Origin: Clostridium saccharobutylicum DSM 13864
Lineage (GTDB): Bacteria; Bacillota; Clostridia; Clostridiales; Clostridiaceae
Length of the DNA: 64,000 nt
Assembly: GCF_000473995.1 (NCBI RefSeq)
Contig: NC_022571.1
Coordinates: forward strand, 2,387,416-2,451,415
Reading direction: 5' to 3'
The notes under the pieces were generated by a model, which was given only the letters and a program-made list of their open reading frames with translations, did no database searches and had not been told where the DNA came from. Positions 45,328-53,726 of the stretch are shown here, piece after piece (the first letter of the stretch is position 1; every line of letters starts with the position of its first letter). The translations under genes were made by a program, and so were the position numbers.

Positions 45328-45933
45328 TTACCATAATGAGCTAATGCAAGATGCATACGCTAAAACAATTATTCCTACAGAGCCAATAAATAATAGCTTG
45401 TCTACTATTCCATCTGCACTACAAAAACTTAAAGCTATGCCTTTTTTTAATGGATATAGTATTTTGATTTCTTTTTTATTTAACATATCAGCTAATATAT
45501 GAGCTATATACCCAATGGCAAACCATTTATATAATTCTCCTGTCATTATATATATTGGAATAGCAAATAATATAAATCCAATTATGCTATGGGTGAAGCT
45601 TCTATGTGGAGATTTTAAACCTAAAACTATTAAAATTAACAATATACATAAAGCAGGAATAATTTTAGAAAATTCCGTATTTTGAGTTATGTAATTAAAA
45701 ATATTAATGTTAAACTTTTCTTTTACTACTAATCCTAAAATTAAAAGAATTATTGTACATCCAAATAAATTTTTAAAAAAAGTAGCTCCTTTCGATTTAG
45801 GAGTGTCTATGTCTACTATTAACGAACCAACAACTGATAGAGCTGTTCCTCCCAAGATGATCTTTATATCATTAGATGGAAGCATTAAAGTAGCTGCACA
45901 TGCCCCAATTGCCATATGAGTTTTTCCAGTCAT
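45328..45933 (-). CDS. ydjM: YdjM-family membrane-bound metal-dependent hydrolase
   Basis: 201 residues, several membrane helices. Motifs TGKTHMAIGACAAT at the N-terminus, VGSLIVDIDTPKSKG with acidic pair, and SPHRSFTHSIIGF with the HRSFTHS histidine motif are typical of the DUF457/YdjM family. The frame opens at 45948, but its first codons are the GGGAGG ribosome site, so ATG 45933 is used. In E. coli ydjM is LexA-controlled; here too a LexA-like box lies in the spacer of a strong promoter (46007-46035). Biochemical substrate unknown. Confidence 0.8.
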   Translation of the reverse strand: MTGKTHMAIGACAATLMLPSNDIKIILGGTALSVVGSLIVDIDTPKSKGATFFKNLFGCTIILLILGLVVKEKFNINIFNYITQNTEFSKIIPALCILLILIVLGLKSPHRSFTHSIIGFILFAIPIYIMTGELYKWFAIGYIAHILADMLNKKEIKILYPLKKGIALSFCSADGIVDKLLFIGSVGIIVLAYASCISSLW

Positions 45934-45976
45934 ATTTATTCCTCCCAATATGTAAGTATATGTAGAATTAACTATA

Positions 45977-46035
45977 GTTCGTAAACGACGAACTTATTAC
46001 ATACACATGATACAGAATGCTTGTTCGCTTGTCAA
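45977..46035 (-). promoter_or_regulatory. ydjM promoter with LexA (SOS) box
   Basis: On the minus strand TTGACA (46030-46035), 17 bases, TATCAT (46007-46012). The spacer holds CGAACAAGCATTCT (46014-46027), which matches the Gram-positive LexA consensus CGAACRNRYGTTYG at all but two positions. A further perfect inverted repeat, GTTCGT and ACGAAC five bases apart (45977-45993), lies between promoter and gene and may be a second site. Confidence 0.6.
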
Positions 46036-46200
46036 CAAAAAATCACTAAGACTTTGCTATAATAATTTAATAATATTTCTATGCAAAACTTTATCCGCCT
46101 ATAGCTCCGTATGGTAATATTTGCATTAAAAATAATAATTTGACAAAAGTGACAAGTGACATACAATTATAGTATCTAAAAGTTTATGGGGGATATGATA

Positions 46201-47325
46201 ATGATTAAGAAACATTTTAATAAAATTATAGCTTTAGGAATAGTTGCTACATCAGTATTAGCAATTAATCCAATAGGAGCAAGTGCTGAATGGAAACAGG
46301 ATTCCAATGGATGGTGGAATACAGAAGGTAGTTCATATTCTATAGGTTGGAAGTTAATTGATGGAAAGTGGTATTATTTTGATAGTAGTGGTTACATGAA
46401 AACAGGATGGATACAGGATGGAGGTAAATGGTACTATTTATATGGTAGTGGTGCTATGGCTAAAAACACTGTTATTAATGGATATGAATTAGCTTATGAT
46501 GGAGCATGGATTCAATCTGCACAAAAAAAATGTGAAAAAGTCACAATTAATGAGAATAGCAATTTTAATATTGATCAATTTATTAATACTATGAAAACAA
46601 AAGTAGATAATCTAGAAGTGAAAGCTGAGAAGCCCTTCAGTGATTTTTTACCTGATGCGACAAGAAAAATAGTAGATATTGATGGCGAGTATTTAAACGT
46701 ATATATATATAGTAGCAACCAAGAAATGGAGAAAGCAGCATCAAGTATTTATAGTAATGGATATGAATATACATGTACCTCAGCTAATGCTGGAACAACA
46801 TCTGTTGGAAATGGTTGGAATAAGTTTCATCACTTTTATAAGAAAGGAAATATAATTGTTCAGTATGGTGGTACAAAAGAAAATATTTTTTATGATTTAA
46901 ATGATATTTTTGGAGAACAGTTTATAGGGTATATAAAAAACATTTCTATAAAAAAAGTTAATTCCGAATATAAAAAGATAAGCGATATAACTGGTATAAA
47001 CCTTGATGATATTACAAAAATAGTATTTGGTGATGGAAGAGGATATAAACAAATAACAGTTGAAGATGAACAAAAAGTTAAAGAATTTATAAAATATCTT
47101 GATGGTTATGTTATTACGGAAGGAAAAAATCCTGAATCAACAGGATGGATACATTCTGCAGATTTCTATATCAATGAAACAGATGTAATGAGTGTAACCT
47201 TTGTTGATCCACTTATTATTAATAGAAATTATTACAATATTATACAAGGAGGGTTAGATGCTAAAAAGATTGAGGATTTTCTAAAATCAATTGACAATTC
47301 ATATGATATAAGGGCTGGTTTATAA
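46201..47325 (+). CDS. Secreted protein with cell-wall-binding repeats
   Basis: 374 residues. Signal peptide with basic start and cleavage near PIGASA. Residues about 30-110 contain choline/cell-wall-binding repeats (WKQDSNGWWNTEGSS, GWKLIDGKWYYFDSSGYMKT, GWIQDGGKWYYLYGSGAM), so it attaches to teichoic acid or a similar polymer. The remaining 260 residues are a globular domain I cannot assign (IDGEYLNVYIYSSNQEMEKA, ITGINLDDITKIVFGDGRGY). The frame opens at 46186, but GGGGGAT precedes the ATG at 46201. Monocistronic with a perfect terminator after it. Confidence 0.75.
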   Translation: MIKKHFNKIIALGIVATSVLAINPIGASAEWKQDSNGWWNTEGSSYSIGWKLIDGKWYYFDSSGYMKTGWIQDGGKWYYLYGSGAMAKNTVINGYELAYDGAWIQSAQKKCEKVTINENSNFNIDQFINTMKTKVDNLEVKAEKPFSDFLPDATRKIVDIDGEYLNVYIYSSNQEMEKAASSIYSNGYEYTCTSANAGTTSVGNGWNKFHHFYKKGNIIVQYGGTKENIFYDLNDIFGEQFIGYIKNISIKKVNSEYKKISDITGINLDDITKIVFGDGRGYKQITVEDEQKVKEFIKYLDGYVITEGKNPESTGWIHSADFYINETDVMSVTFVDPLIINRNYYNIIQGGLDAKKIEDFLKSIDNSYDIRAGL

Positions 47326-47444
47326 CTAATTAACTCTTTTTTGCATTTCCATTATAATGTAATTAACTATAAACATTATTAATTATAAGCATTATTAATT
47401 AACATAGCCTAGAAGGAATTAATCGTTATGTTCTTATATTGAGT

Positions 47445-47479
47445 ATTATAGGTGGACCAATCCACCTATAATTTTTTTA
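47445..47479 (+). terminator. Terminator of the wall-binding protein gene
   Basis: ATTATAGGTGGA (47445-47456) and TCCACCTATAAT (47461-47472) with a 4-base loop, followed by TTTTTTTAG. Confidence 0.9.
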
Positions 47480-47500
47480 GACTATATTTCAACATCATAG

Positions 47501-47557
47501 CCTGATGAAAAATAGTCATGGTAGTTTTGGACCTGTTATTTATTTTCATGTGCCTAA
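47501..47557. repeat. Family B repeat, half copy
   Basis: CTGATGAAAAATAGTCATG and GGACCTGTTATTTATTTTCA then TGTGCCTAA match the right half of family B copy 3 (49165-49218). The left half is absent. Confidence 0.6.
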
Positions 47558-47565
47558 TTTCAAAA

Positions 47566-48153
47566 TTAGTTCCATGTGATTCCTCTTCTATTTTCTTCTG
47601 CTCTTATGAGGTCAACATTATAAGTTTCTATTTTATTTAGAGTAACATTTTTAGTAATAGGGCGATACCAGCTTTGTGCATTAAAATATGTTCGAAATTG
47701 TTGTGAACTAAATATATAACCATGTCTAGCGAAAATTTCATTTCTAGCAATGCCTAATTCAAAATTATTTAAATTCGAAATTTGATTTTTACTCAAATAA
47801 GAACAATCACTATTATAAAATATAAAGCTTCCATGAGCTACATTTGTTGGTATAGGGTCTCTTATTACTATTACATCTTTTTTTTCAGAATTTGCATCGC
47901 TATTTATATTAACTGTTACATTTGGATTATTATCAGTATCTTGATTTTGTTTAGTTTCACCCTGAGTTGTTTTATCTTTATTTTCAGATGTTTCATTTGA
48001 AACATCTTGTTTATTGTCAGTGTTTTGATCTTGATTAGTTTCTTTTGGAGCTGATTTGTCGTCTGAATCAAAACTGATATTGATACCGCCGCAGCCTATA
48101 AGAGTAAAAGCTATTAAACTGCAAAGGATACAACTTATTATTGACTTCTTCAT
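47566..48153 (-). CDS. YARHG-domain lipoprotein
   Basis: 195 residues. Lipoprotein signal with lipobox TLIGC (Cys21), a low-complexity Asn/Gln/Asp/Thr linker of about 75 residues, then a C-terminal YARHG domain: LGIARNEIFARHGYIFSSQQ and YFNAQSWYRPITKNVTLNKI with the trailing NVDLIRAEE. These domains occur in extracellular proteins of Firmicutes, function unknown. ATG 48153 has a weak site (TAATAAGGATT). Its 3' end abuts a family B half repeat. Confidence 0.8.
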   Translation of the reverse strand: MKKSIISCILCSLIAFTLIGCGGINISFDSDDKSAPKETNQDQNTDNKQDVSNETSENKDKTTQGETKQNQDTDNNPNVTVNINSDANSEKKDVIVIRDPIPTNVAHGSFIFYNSDCSYLSKNQISNLNNFELGIARNEIFARHGYIFSSQQFRTYFNAQSWYRPITKNVTLNKIETYNVDLIRAEENRRGITWN

Positions 48154-48321
48154 TAATAATCCTTATTAATTTTTCATTAACACTGTAGCTATAATATGCA
48201 TTAGTATTACTTTTTGACTCAATTATTTTAAAATTTATTACAATACGCCTTGTTTTGTAGCACATTAATAACTAATACTTGATATTGAAATATCAATGGA
48301 ATAGATGGTAAACTAAGACAT

Positions 48322-48383
48322 AAGGCAAAATCAAGAAAAGAGTAGGTTAACATGTTTGGGTTATTATTTTTTGATTGTGCTTA
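48322..48383. repeat. Family B repeat, short hairpin copy
   Basis: TAAGGCAAAATCAAGAAAAG and TTATTTTTTGATTGTGCTTA are inverted copies; only about 60 bases, so the middle of the element is lost. It lies directly upstream of the ankyrin gene. Confidence 0.55.
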
Positions 48384-48410
48384 ATAGTGATTTATTTGGA
48401 GGTAATTATC

Positions 48411-49049
48411 ATGAAAATTAGTGAAATTTTGTTTGGTCCAAAAACAAAATCTATTTCAAGAATAATAGAAAAGGGGAATTTAGATGAACTTAATAATTTC
48501 ATAACAAATGGTGGAGACGTTAATAAAATATATGATGATAAGAGCCTGCTTCATTATGCGATAGATAATTGTGGAGAGAATTATTTTCAAGTTATAGAAC
48601 TTTTAATAAATAATGGTGCTGATATAAACAGTACTCAAAGTTATTATAAAGAATTACCGTTACATAGAGCCTGCGCAAGAATAAGACCTCAAATGGATGT
48701 TATTAAATTATTATTAGAAAGAGGATCTAAAGTAAATATTGAAAATATAACAGGTAAAACACCTATTTTTAATTGTAACTTTAGTTTTTCGGTGGAGCTT
48801 TTGAATCTTCTTCTTAAGTATGGTGCAGATATCAAACACACTGACAAGTATGATAATACTATTTTACATGATGATTATATAATGTGTGGTGATCCATATG
48901 ACTTTGAAGAATATTTAAAAGTCATTCTTTCTCTTGGCGTAGATATAAATTCAAAGAATAATGAAGGAAAAACACCATTGAATTTATGCAAGGATAGAAA
49001 GATTGAAAATATATTAATACAATATGGTGCAAAGACAATTATTAATTAA
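48411..49049 (+). CDS. Ankyrin-repeat protein
   Basis: 212 residues from the ATG with GGAGGT 8 bases upstream (the frame itself opens at 48375 inside the repeat). Five ankyrin-type repeats: LDELNNFITNGGDVNKIYDD, LLHYAIDN ... VIELLINNGADINSTQ, LPLHRACA ... VIKLLLERGSKVNIEN, GKTPIFNC ... LLNLLLKYGADIKHTD and VILSLGVDINSKNNEGKTPL. No catalytic domain or signal peptide. It probably mediates protein contacts in the cytoplasm; the target is unknown. Confidence 0.8.
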   Translation: MKISEILFGPKTKSISRIIEKGNLDELNNFITNGGDVNKIYDDKSLLHYAIDNCGENYFQVIELLINNGADINSTQSYYKELPLHRACARIRPQMDVIKLLLERGSKVNIENITGKTPIFNCNFSFSVELLNLLLKYGADIKHTDKYDNTILHDDYIMCGDPYDFEEYLKVILSLGVDINSKNNEGKTPLNLCKDRKIENILIQYGAKTIIN

Positions 49050-49218
49050 GGTGCATGAAAAAACTAACAAGTCAATTTGTTAGTTTATTTTCCATTTATG
49101 CTAATGAGGTAAATTCATCTAATGGCCCTAGGCCCTACTAAGAGGTGAATTTACTTTCTTGCTTTATGAAAAATATTCATGATAACCTTGGACTTGTTAT
49201 TTATTTTTATATGATTAA
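49050..49218. repeat. MITE-like palindromic repeat, family B, copy 3
   Basis: Inverted ends GTGCATGAAAAAACTAACAA and GGACTTGTTATTTATTTTTA, with inner arms GAGGTAAATTCATC and AAGAGGTGAATTTAC around AATGGCCCTAGGCCC. It starts just after the ankyrin stop and may act as its terminator. Confidence 0.7.
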
Positions 49219-49261
49219 CACAAAAATCATGTTATAAGATACAATGTTTAAGATTTTTGAC

Positions 49262-49290
49262 AACCCTCTGTTTTTTCACAGAGGGTTATT
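49262..49290. terminator. Hairpin upstream of larA
   Basis: AACCCTCTGT (49262-49271) and ACAGAGGGTT (49278-49287) with a six-base loop. No clear T-run on the plus strand; the reverse strand has a short one. Confidence 0.5.
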
Positions 49291-49457
49291 GGGGTTAAGA
49301 TTCTGGAAATTAAATTGTCCAATAAAAGTGTTCATTTGGATATATTTGTTGACTATGGCTATAATTTGTATTATATTAAAAATAAGCAAAATTTTTTGAT
49401 AAATTATCAATATATACATGAAAACGTTGATGATTTGATTGTTTAGGGGGGCTACAA

Positions 49458-50747
49458 ATGAAAGAAATTAATATGAAATATGGGCAAGGTAAAATGACAG
49501 CTTTTATTGAAGAAAAGAATCTTCTTAAAATAATTGAAAGTAATGCTTTCAAGCAGGATAAAACAGAGGATGAAATTATATCAGAAGCATTGTATAATCC
49601 TATTGACAGCGAGAGACTTAAAGATATAGTGCATGAAGGGGAAACAGTTTGTATAGTAATTTCTGATATTACAAGAAGCTGGCAAAAGCCACATAAATTT
49701 TTATATAAAATTGTAGAGGAATTGAATGCAGGAGGAGTCAAAGATGAAGATATTATATTCCTATCGGCTCAGGGCACTCATAGAAAACAGACCAGGGAAG
49801 AACATGAAATACTTCTTGGTAAGCAGCTAGCAAAAAGGTTTGAAGTTTATGATCATGATTGTTTTGATGAAGAAGGTATGGAATATCTAGGTGAAACAAC
49901 TTATGGAACACCTGTTATTGTAAACAAAAAAGCTATTGAATGTGATCATATAGTTATTACAGGAGCTATTATTTATCATTTTCTTGTAGGCTGGTCAGGA
50001 GGAAAAAAGTCAATACTTCCTGGTATTTCGTCCTTTAAATCCATATCACATAATCATTCACTTTCTTTAAATGAAGGACTTGGAAGTGGGACAAGAGATG
50101 TTGTATGTTCAGGAAATATTATAGAAAATCCTGTGCATGATGATATGATGCAGGCAGCTGCTATGGTAAAGCCTTCTTTCATGTTTAATGTAATAATGGG
50201 GCCAGATGGCAATATATCAGGTGCAGTTTCTGGAAATTATATAACAGCTCATGAAGCAGGAAGAAAATTAGTAGACAGTATTGATGGCGTTAATATAAAA
50301 AAGAAATCAGATATAGTGATTGCAAGTGCAGGAGGTGCGCCAAAAGATATAAATCTTTATCAATCCATAAAGACTTTAATAAATGCAAAAGAGGCAGTAG
50401 TAGATGGAGGATATATCATAGTCCTTGCTCAGTGTAGTGAAGGTATTGGAGAAATTAAAGATATTAAGGATATGATATTGAATTTTGACAATATGCTTGA
50501 CAGGGAAAAAGATCTTAGAGAAAATTATACTATTTCAAAATATGTTGGATACTTTTTTTGTGAGACTGCGGAAAAATATAAATTAATTTTAGTTTCAGAA
50601 ATTAATCCAGTTTTACTTAAAAATACAAAAATCATTTTGACTAAAACATTGGAAGATGCACTTAAAATTGCTTATGACGGTGAAAATAAAAACCTTACAG
50701 TCAACCTTATGCCTCATGGAGCTACTACACTTCCAAAACTAATTTAA
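49458..50747 (+). CDS. larA: Nickel-dependent lactate racemase-type protein LarA
   Basis: 429 residues. Residues known from L. plantarum LarA fall at the same numbers here: His108 (AQGTHRK), His174 (IIYHFLVG), Lys184 (GWSGGKKSILPG, the Lys that carries the nickel-pincer nucleotide) and His200 (SISHNH). LarA-family enzymes racemise or epimerise 2-hydroxy acids at that nickel cofactor. The cofactor genes larB, larC, larE are not in the window, so they must be elsewhere for activity. The nickel-type ABC importer at 1-4387 may supply the metal. ATG with TTAGGGGGG upstream. The exact substrate may differ from lactate. Confidence 0.85.
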   Translation: MKEINMKYGQGKMTAFIEEKNLLKIIESNAFKQDKTEDEIISEALYNPIDSERLKDIVHEGETVCIVISDITRSWQKPHKFLYKIVEELNAGGVKDEDIIFLSAQGTHRKQTREEHEILLGKQLAKRFEVYDHDCFDEEGMEYLGETTYGTPVIVNKKAIECDHIVITGAIIYHFLVGWSGGKKSILPGISSFKSISHNHSLSLNEGLGSGTRDVVCSGNIIENPVHDDMMQAAAMVKPSFMFNVIMGPDGNISGAVSGNYITAHEAGRKLVDSIDGVNIKKKSDIVIASAGGAPKDINLYQSIKTLINAKEAVVDGGYIIVLAQCSEGIGEIKDIKDMILNFDNMLDREKDLRENYTISKYVGYFFCETAEKYKLILVSEINPVLLKNTKIILTKTLEDALKIAYDGENKNLTVNLMPHGATTLPKLI

Positions 50748-50749
50748 TT

Positions 50750-51030
50750 ATAGATAAACAACTTGGAATTTAGACTTAGGATGTAATTTACCGAAAGAAG
50801 CTGTATTCTTTTTCTCGGTTGCTATATAATTGATCTGTGGATTTCTACCAGTAGAAGTTGTCACCATTTATGCATGTTCCTCAAACAAGTTAAGGACAAG
50901 CAAAAATAGAACAACTTCTACTGAAGAAATACCTAAAGCTCAATTATAAATGCAACACTCCCAAAAAGAATACAGCTTCTTTCTAGTATAGAATATATTT
51001 CAAAGTTTAAATCTAGTTCATGGTTTTGCA
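50750..51030. repeat. MITE-like palindromic repeat, family A, copy 2
   Basis: Best-preserved copy. Left end ATAGATAAACAACTTGGAAT ... TTACCGAAAGAAGCTGTATT pairs with AAAGAATACAGCTTCTTT (near 50970). Inner arms AGTAGAAGTTGT (50851-) and ACAACTTCTACT (50910-) enclose a CATGTTCCTC-type loop. No reading frame of note. Confidence 0.75.
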
Positions 51031-51253
51031 TTTATTATAATCCAATTAGCTGATAAAAATTATTAAATTTAAATCATAAATGACTTTATAATTTATAGTA
51101 TTTAACACAGAGAATGATACTATTAAGAGTAAAAACTTATTAGTACAATCTCATACTTGTTAATCTGGAACAAAACTAAAGAACTTTAGATTTAGATAAC
51201 CAATTTATATATAATTATGCTAAAAATTTGAATGTTTATATAATCTTTATTGT

Positions 51254-51277
51254 AATATGACAACATGATGTCATATT
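51254..51277. promoter_or_regulatory. Perfect inverted repeat upstream of the GyrI-like gene
   Basis: AATATGACA (51254-51262) and TGTCATATT (51269-51277) with a 6-base spacer, 48 bases before the ATG. Looks like a dimeric repressor or MerR/TetR-type operator; the regulator is not adjacent. Confidence 0.45.
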
Positions 51278-51324
51278 AAGGGTGATATATTTTAATTATA
51301 AATTAAATAGAAAGTAGGAAAATT

Positions 51325-51948
51325 ATGAAATTTGAATGGAGAAAGCAAGAAAAGAATTTATATTTACCGAAAGAAAAACCAGATTTAATAACAGTACCAC
51401 AACAAAAATTTTTTATGCTAAGTGGAAAAGGAAATCCAAATGATGAAGAATTCTCTGAAAAAATAGGTGTTTTATATTCTTTAGCATATGCAGTTAGAAT
51501 GATGCCCAAACAAGGGTATACACCAGATGGTTATTTTGAATATACGGTTTATCCACTTGAGGGAATATGGGATTTAACAGAAGAAGGAAAACAATCTAAT
51601 ATCTTAAATAAGGATGAATTGTTGTATAACATAATGATTAGACAGCCTGATTTTGTAACGCAAGAAGTGGTTAATAAAGCTTTTGAAAATGTTAGGAAGA
51701 AAAAAACACATCCTTTATTAGATGATGTGACTTTTGAAACTATGGAAGATGGACTATCTGTTCAAATGATGCACATTGGTTCATATGATGATGAACCACA
51801 AAGTTTTGAACAAATGAAAAAATTTATAAAAGAAAATAATCTTGAAATAACAACTCTAAAACATAGAGAAATTTATATTTCAGATGCACGAAAAACTGAA
51901 AAATCAAAATTAAAAACAGTTTTAAGATATATGGTTTCCCATAGATAA
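51325..51948 (+). CDS. GyrI-like small-molecule-binding protein
   Basis: 207 residues, soluble. It matches stand-alone GyrI-like (SOUL/BacRAD-type) domains: KPDLITVPQQKFFMLSGKGN at the start, YSLAYAVRMMPKQGY, then FEYTVYPLEGIWDLTEEGK and VQMMHIGSYDDEPQSFEQMK with the conserved His-x-Gly-x-Tyr. These proteins bind or hydrolyse hydrophobic drug-like ligands. ATG with GTAGGAAA upstream; a strong palindrome precedes it. Confidence 0.8.
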   Translation: MKFEWRKQEKNLYLPKEKPDLITVPQQKFFMLSGKGNPNDEEFSEKIGVLYSLAYAVRMMPKQGYTPDGYFEYTVYPLEGIWDLTEEGKQSNILNKDELLYNIMIRQPDFVTQEVVNKAFENVRKKKTHPLLDDVTFETMEDGLSVQMMHIGSYDDEPQSFEQMKKFIKENNLEITTLKHREIYISDARKTEKSKLKTVLRYMVSHR

Positions 51949-52137
51949 TGAGTATAAAATTTAGTTATATATGCTTGTGAATATTCTTAATGTAAGAATA
52001 AATATAAATTATGTAAAGTGGCTCCATTTATATATACTATATTATCAGCACTATTCTTTAACATAGCCATATTTTAATATAAAATAACAATTTAATAGTG
52101 TAAAATGGTCCCTATGTCAAGGAAATTTTGAAAAAGG

Positions 52138-53109
52138 CTAGGCAGCTAAAAGCTGGTCCCGATATTGAACAGGAGCCAGCTTTTTAAGTCCCCATTGGTA
52201 TCTGTAATTATTATAGTAATCCATATAATTATTAATTGTTGATTCTAATTCGTAAAATGTTGTACAAATTTTTAAGTCTATTTCATCTTTCATATGTCCA
52301 AAAAATGATTCCTGCGGGGCGTTGTCCCAACAGTTTCCGCGTCTAGACATGGATTGTCCAATTTTATATTTCTTAAGAAGTTTTTGAAATCTAGGACTAG
52401 TGTAATGAACGCCTTGATCTGAATGAATAAAAACATCTTTATCAAGTAATTTTTTATGATTCCTCATCAGCTTTTTAACAGTTTCAGTAGCTATATCTAA
52501 TGTAAGACTTTCTGAAAGATGATACGAGAGAATTTCATTTGTAGAAGCATCTTTAATAGTAGATAAATAGGCTCTATTAGATGCTCCATATGTTAAATAA
52601 GTTATATCAGTTAATAATACCTTACCGACCAAACCTTGTTTGAATTCCCTGTTCAAAGTATTAGGTAGAACTGTATGTTCTTTAGTAGCTTTCATCATTC
52701 TACGATAAGGGTTTGCCTTTCTAATTGGACACACAATATTATATTTTCTCATAATTCTTTGTATACACTTTCGATTTATTACTCTATTAAATTCATGTTC
52801 TAAAACCATTTTTATAGAGCGTGATCCTTTCTTGTAGCCTCTATGATTAAATGCTTTAAGAATTATATGCTTTAATTCTAAATCCTTTTCATCTTTAGAA
52901 TTACGCTTATTACTTGAATTTAAATAATTATAATATCCTGATCTAGAGACTTCAGCTATTTTGCATAAATGAGAAATTATATTTTTATAACTGTATTTTG
53001 AAATTATACTCTGTATGATCTTGAATATTGATGTTGAACTTAATTTATTATTTTTCACCTGCCTTTCTTGCAGCTCGATTTTTTTAATAGTTCTGCCTCC
53101 GCTTTCCAA
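52138..53109 (-). CDS. IS3-family transposase OrfB (DDE integrase domain)
   Basis: 323 residues. HTH_21-type N-part (SRSGYYNYLNSSNKRNSKDE), then the rve integrase core with catalytic Asp in LTDITYLTYG, Asp in FIHSDQGVHY and Glu in DNAPQESFFGHMKDE, and the C-terminal NYMDYYNNYRYQWGLKKLAP. It is normally made as a fusion with OrfA by -1 frameshifting at A AAA AAA (in TTAAAAAAATCG, near 53075). The ATG at 53109 is only the frame's first Met. Confidence 0.85.
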   Translation of the reverse strand: MESGGRTIKKIELQERQVKNNKLSSTSIFKIIQSIISKYSYKNIISHLCKIAEVSRSGYYNYLNSSNKRNSKDEKDLELKHIILKAFNHRGYKKGSRSIKMVLEHEFNRVINRKCIQRIMRKYNIVCPIRKANPYRRMMKATKEHTVLPNTLNREFKQGLVGKVLLTDITYLTYGASNRAYLSTIKDASTNEILSYHLSESLTLDIATETVKKLMRNHKKLLDKDVFIHSDQGVHYTSPRFQKLLKKYKIGQSMSRRGNCWDNAPQESFFGHMKDEIDLKICTTFYELESTINNYMDYYNNYRYQWGLKKLAPVQYRDQLLAA

Positions 53110-53459
53110 TAAGCAATTTCAGCATCTTTTTTAGCTATTATTTCATTCACGGTTAGTTCACGTTTTAGTGGACGACCACTATTTAATTTTCGAGAATCTC
53201 TCAATCCAAGCGCTCCTGATTCATTATAAATATTACGCCATCTTTTACTTGCGCACCAAATTCTATTATTTCCAATAACATCTGTATCAAATCCTGCATC
53301 CTGAAAAATATGAATAGGTAGTTTACCTTTGCTACGCTCAGCGATAAAAAGTATTTTAAATTCATCTGTATACGTGATTGCTTTATTTGTGACGTTTTTT
53401 ATATATTTATTCTTTGATAACAATTCAATTTCTTTATTAGTAAATAGTTTTTTACTCAT
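53055..53459 (-). CDS. IS3-family transposase OrfA (HTH protein)
   Basis: 134 residues with a helix-turn-helix near 30-55 (YTDEFKILFIAERSKGKLPI) and a second one (IGNNRIWCASKRWRNIYNE), ending in a short leucine-zipper-like helix (AEIAYWKAEAELLKK). Its 3' end overlaps orfB by 55 bases and carries the heptamer A AAA AAA for programmed frameshifting. It binds the element ends. Confidence 0.8.
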   Translation of the reverse strand: MSKKLFTNKEIELLSKNKYIKNVTNKAITYTDEFKILFIAERSKGKLPIHIFQDAGFDTDVIGNNRIWCASKRWRNIYNESGALGLRDSRKLNSGRPLKRELTVNEIIAKKDAEIAYWKAEAELLKKSSCKKGR

Positions 53460-53726
53460 TAGTTCACATCCTGACTGAATTTATACTTGATTTTATTGTA
53501 CAAAAAAAGAACCTATAAAAATAGTCTTTTTTAAGTGTCTATTTCATAGGTTCCATTTTAGTGTACCTAAGCAACCTTTTTTTATTTCAAAAATTGTTAA
53601 ATAATTAATCTTTAAATTAAGCTTAATTTTCAGTATAATACTTTAAGAAGTAATAATGCAAAACCAACAGTGAGGGCACTGAAAAACTAAAGAGTATTAC
53701 CTAATTTTTTAAAACGGAGAGAAGAA

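Larger units (their letters stand above)
52101..53560 (-). mobile_element. IS3-family insertion sequence (complete)
   Basis: 1460 bases bounded by inverted ends TAAAATGGTCCCTATG (52101-) and CATAGGTTCCATTTTA (to 53560), two mismatches in 16. The trinucleotide GTG flanks both sides (52098-52100 and 53561-53563), a 3-bp target duplication as in the IS150 group. It carries orfA and overlapping orfB on the minus strand. Both frames are intact, so it may still move. Confidence 0.85.
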
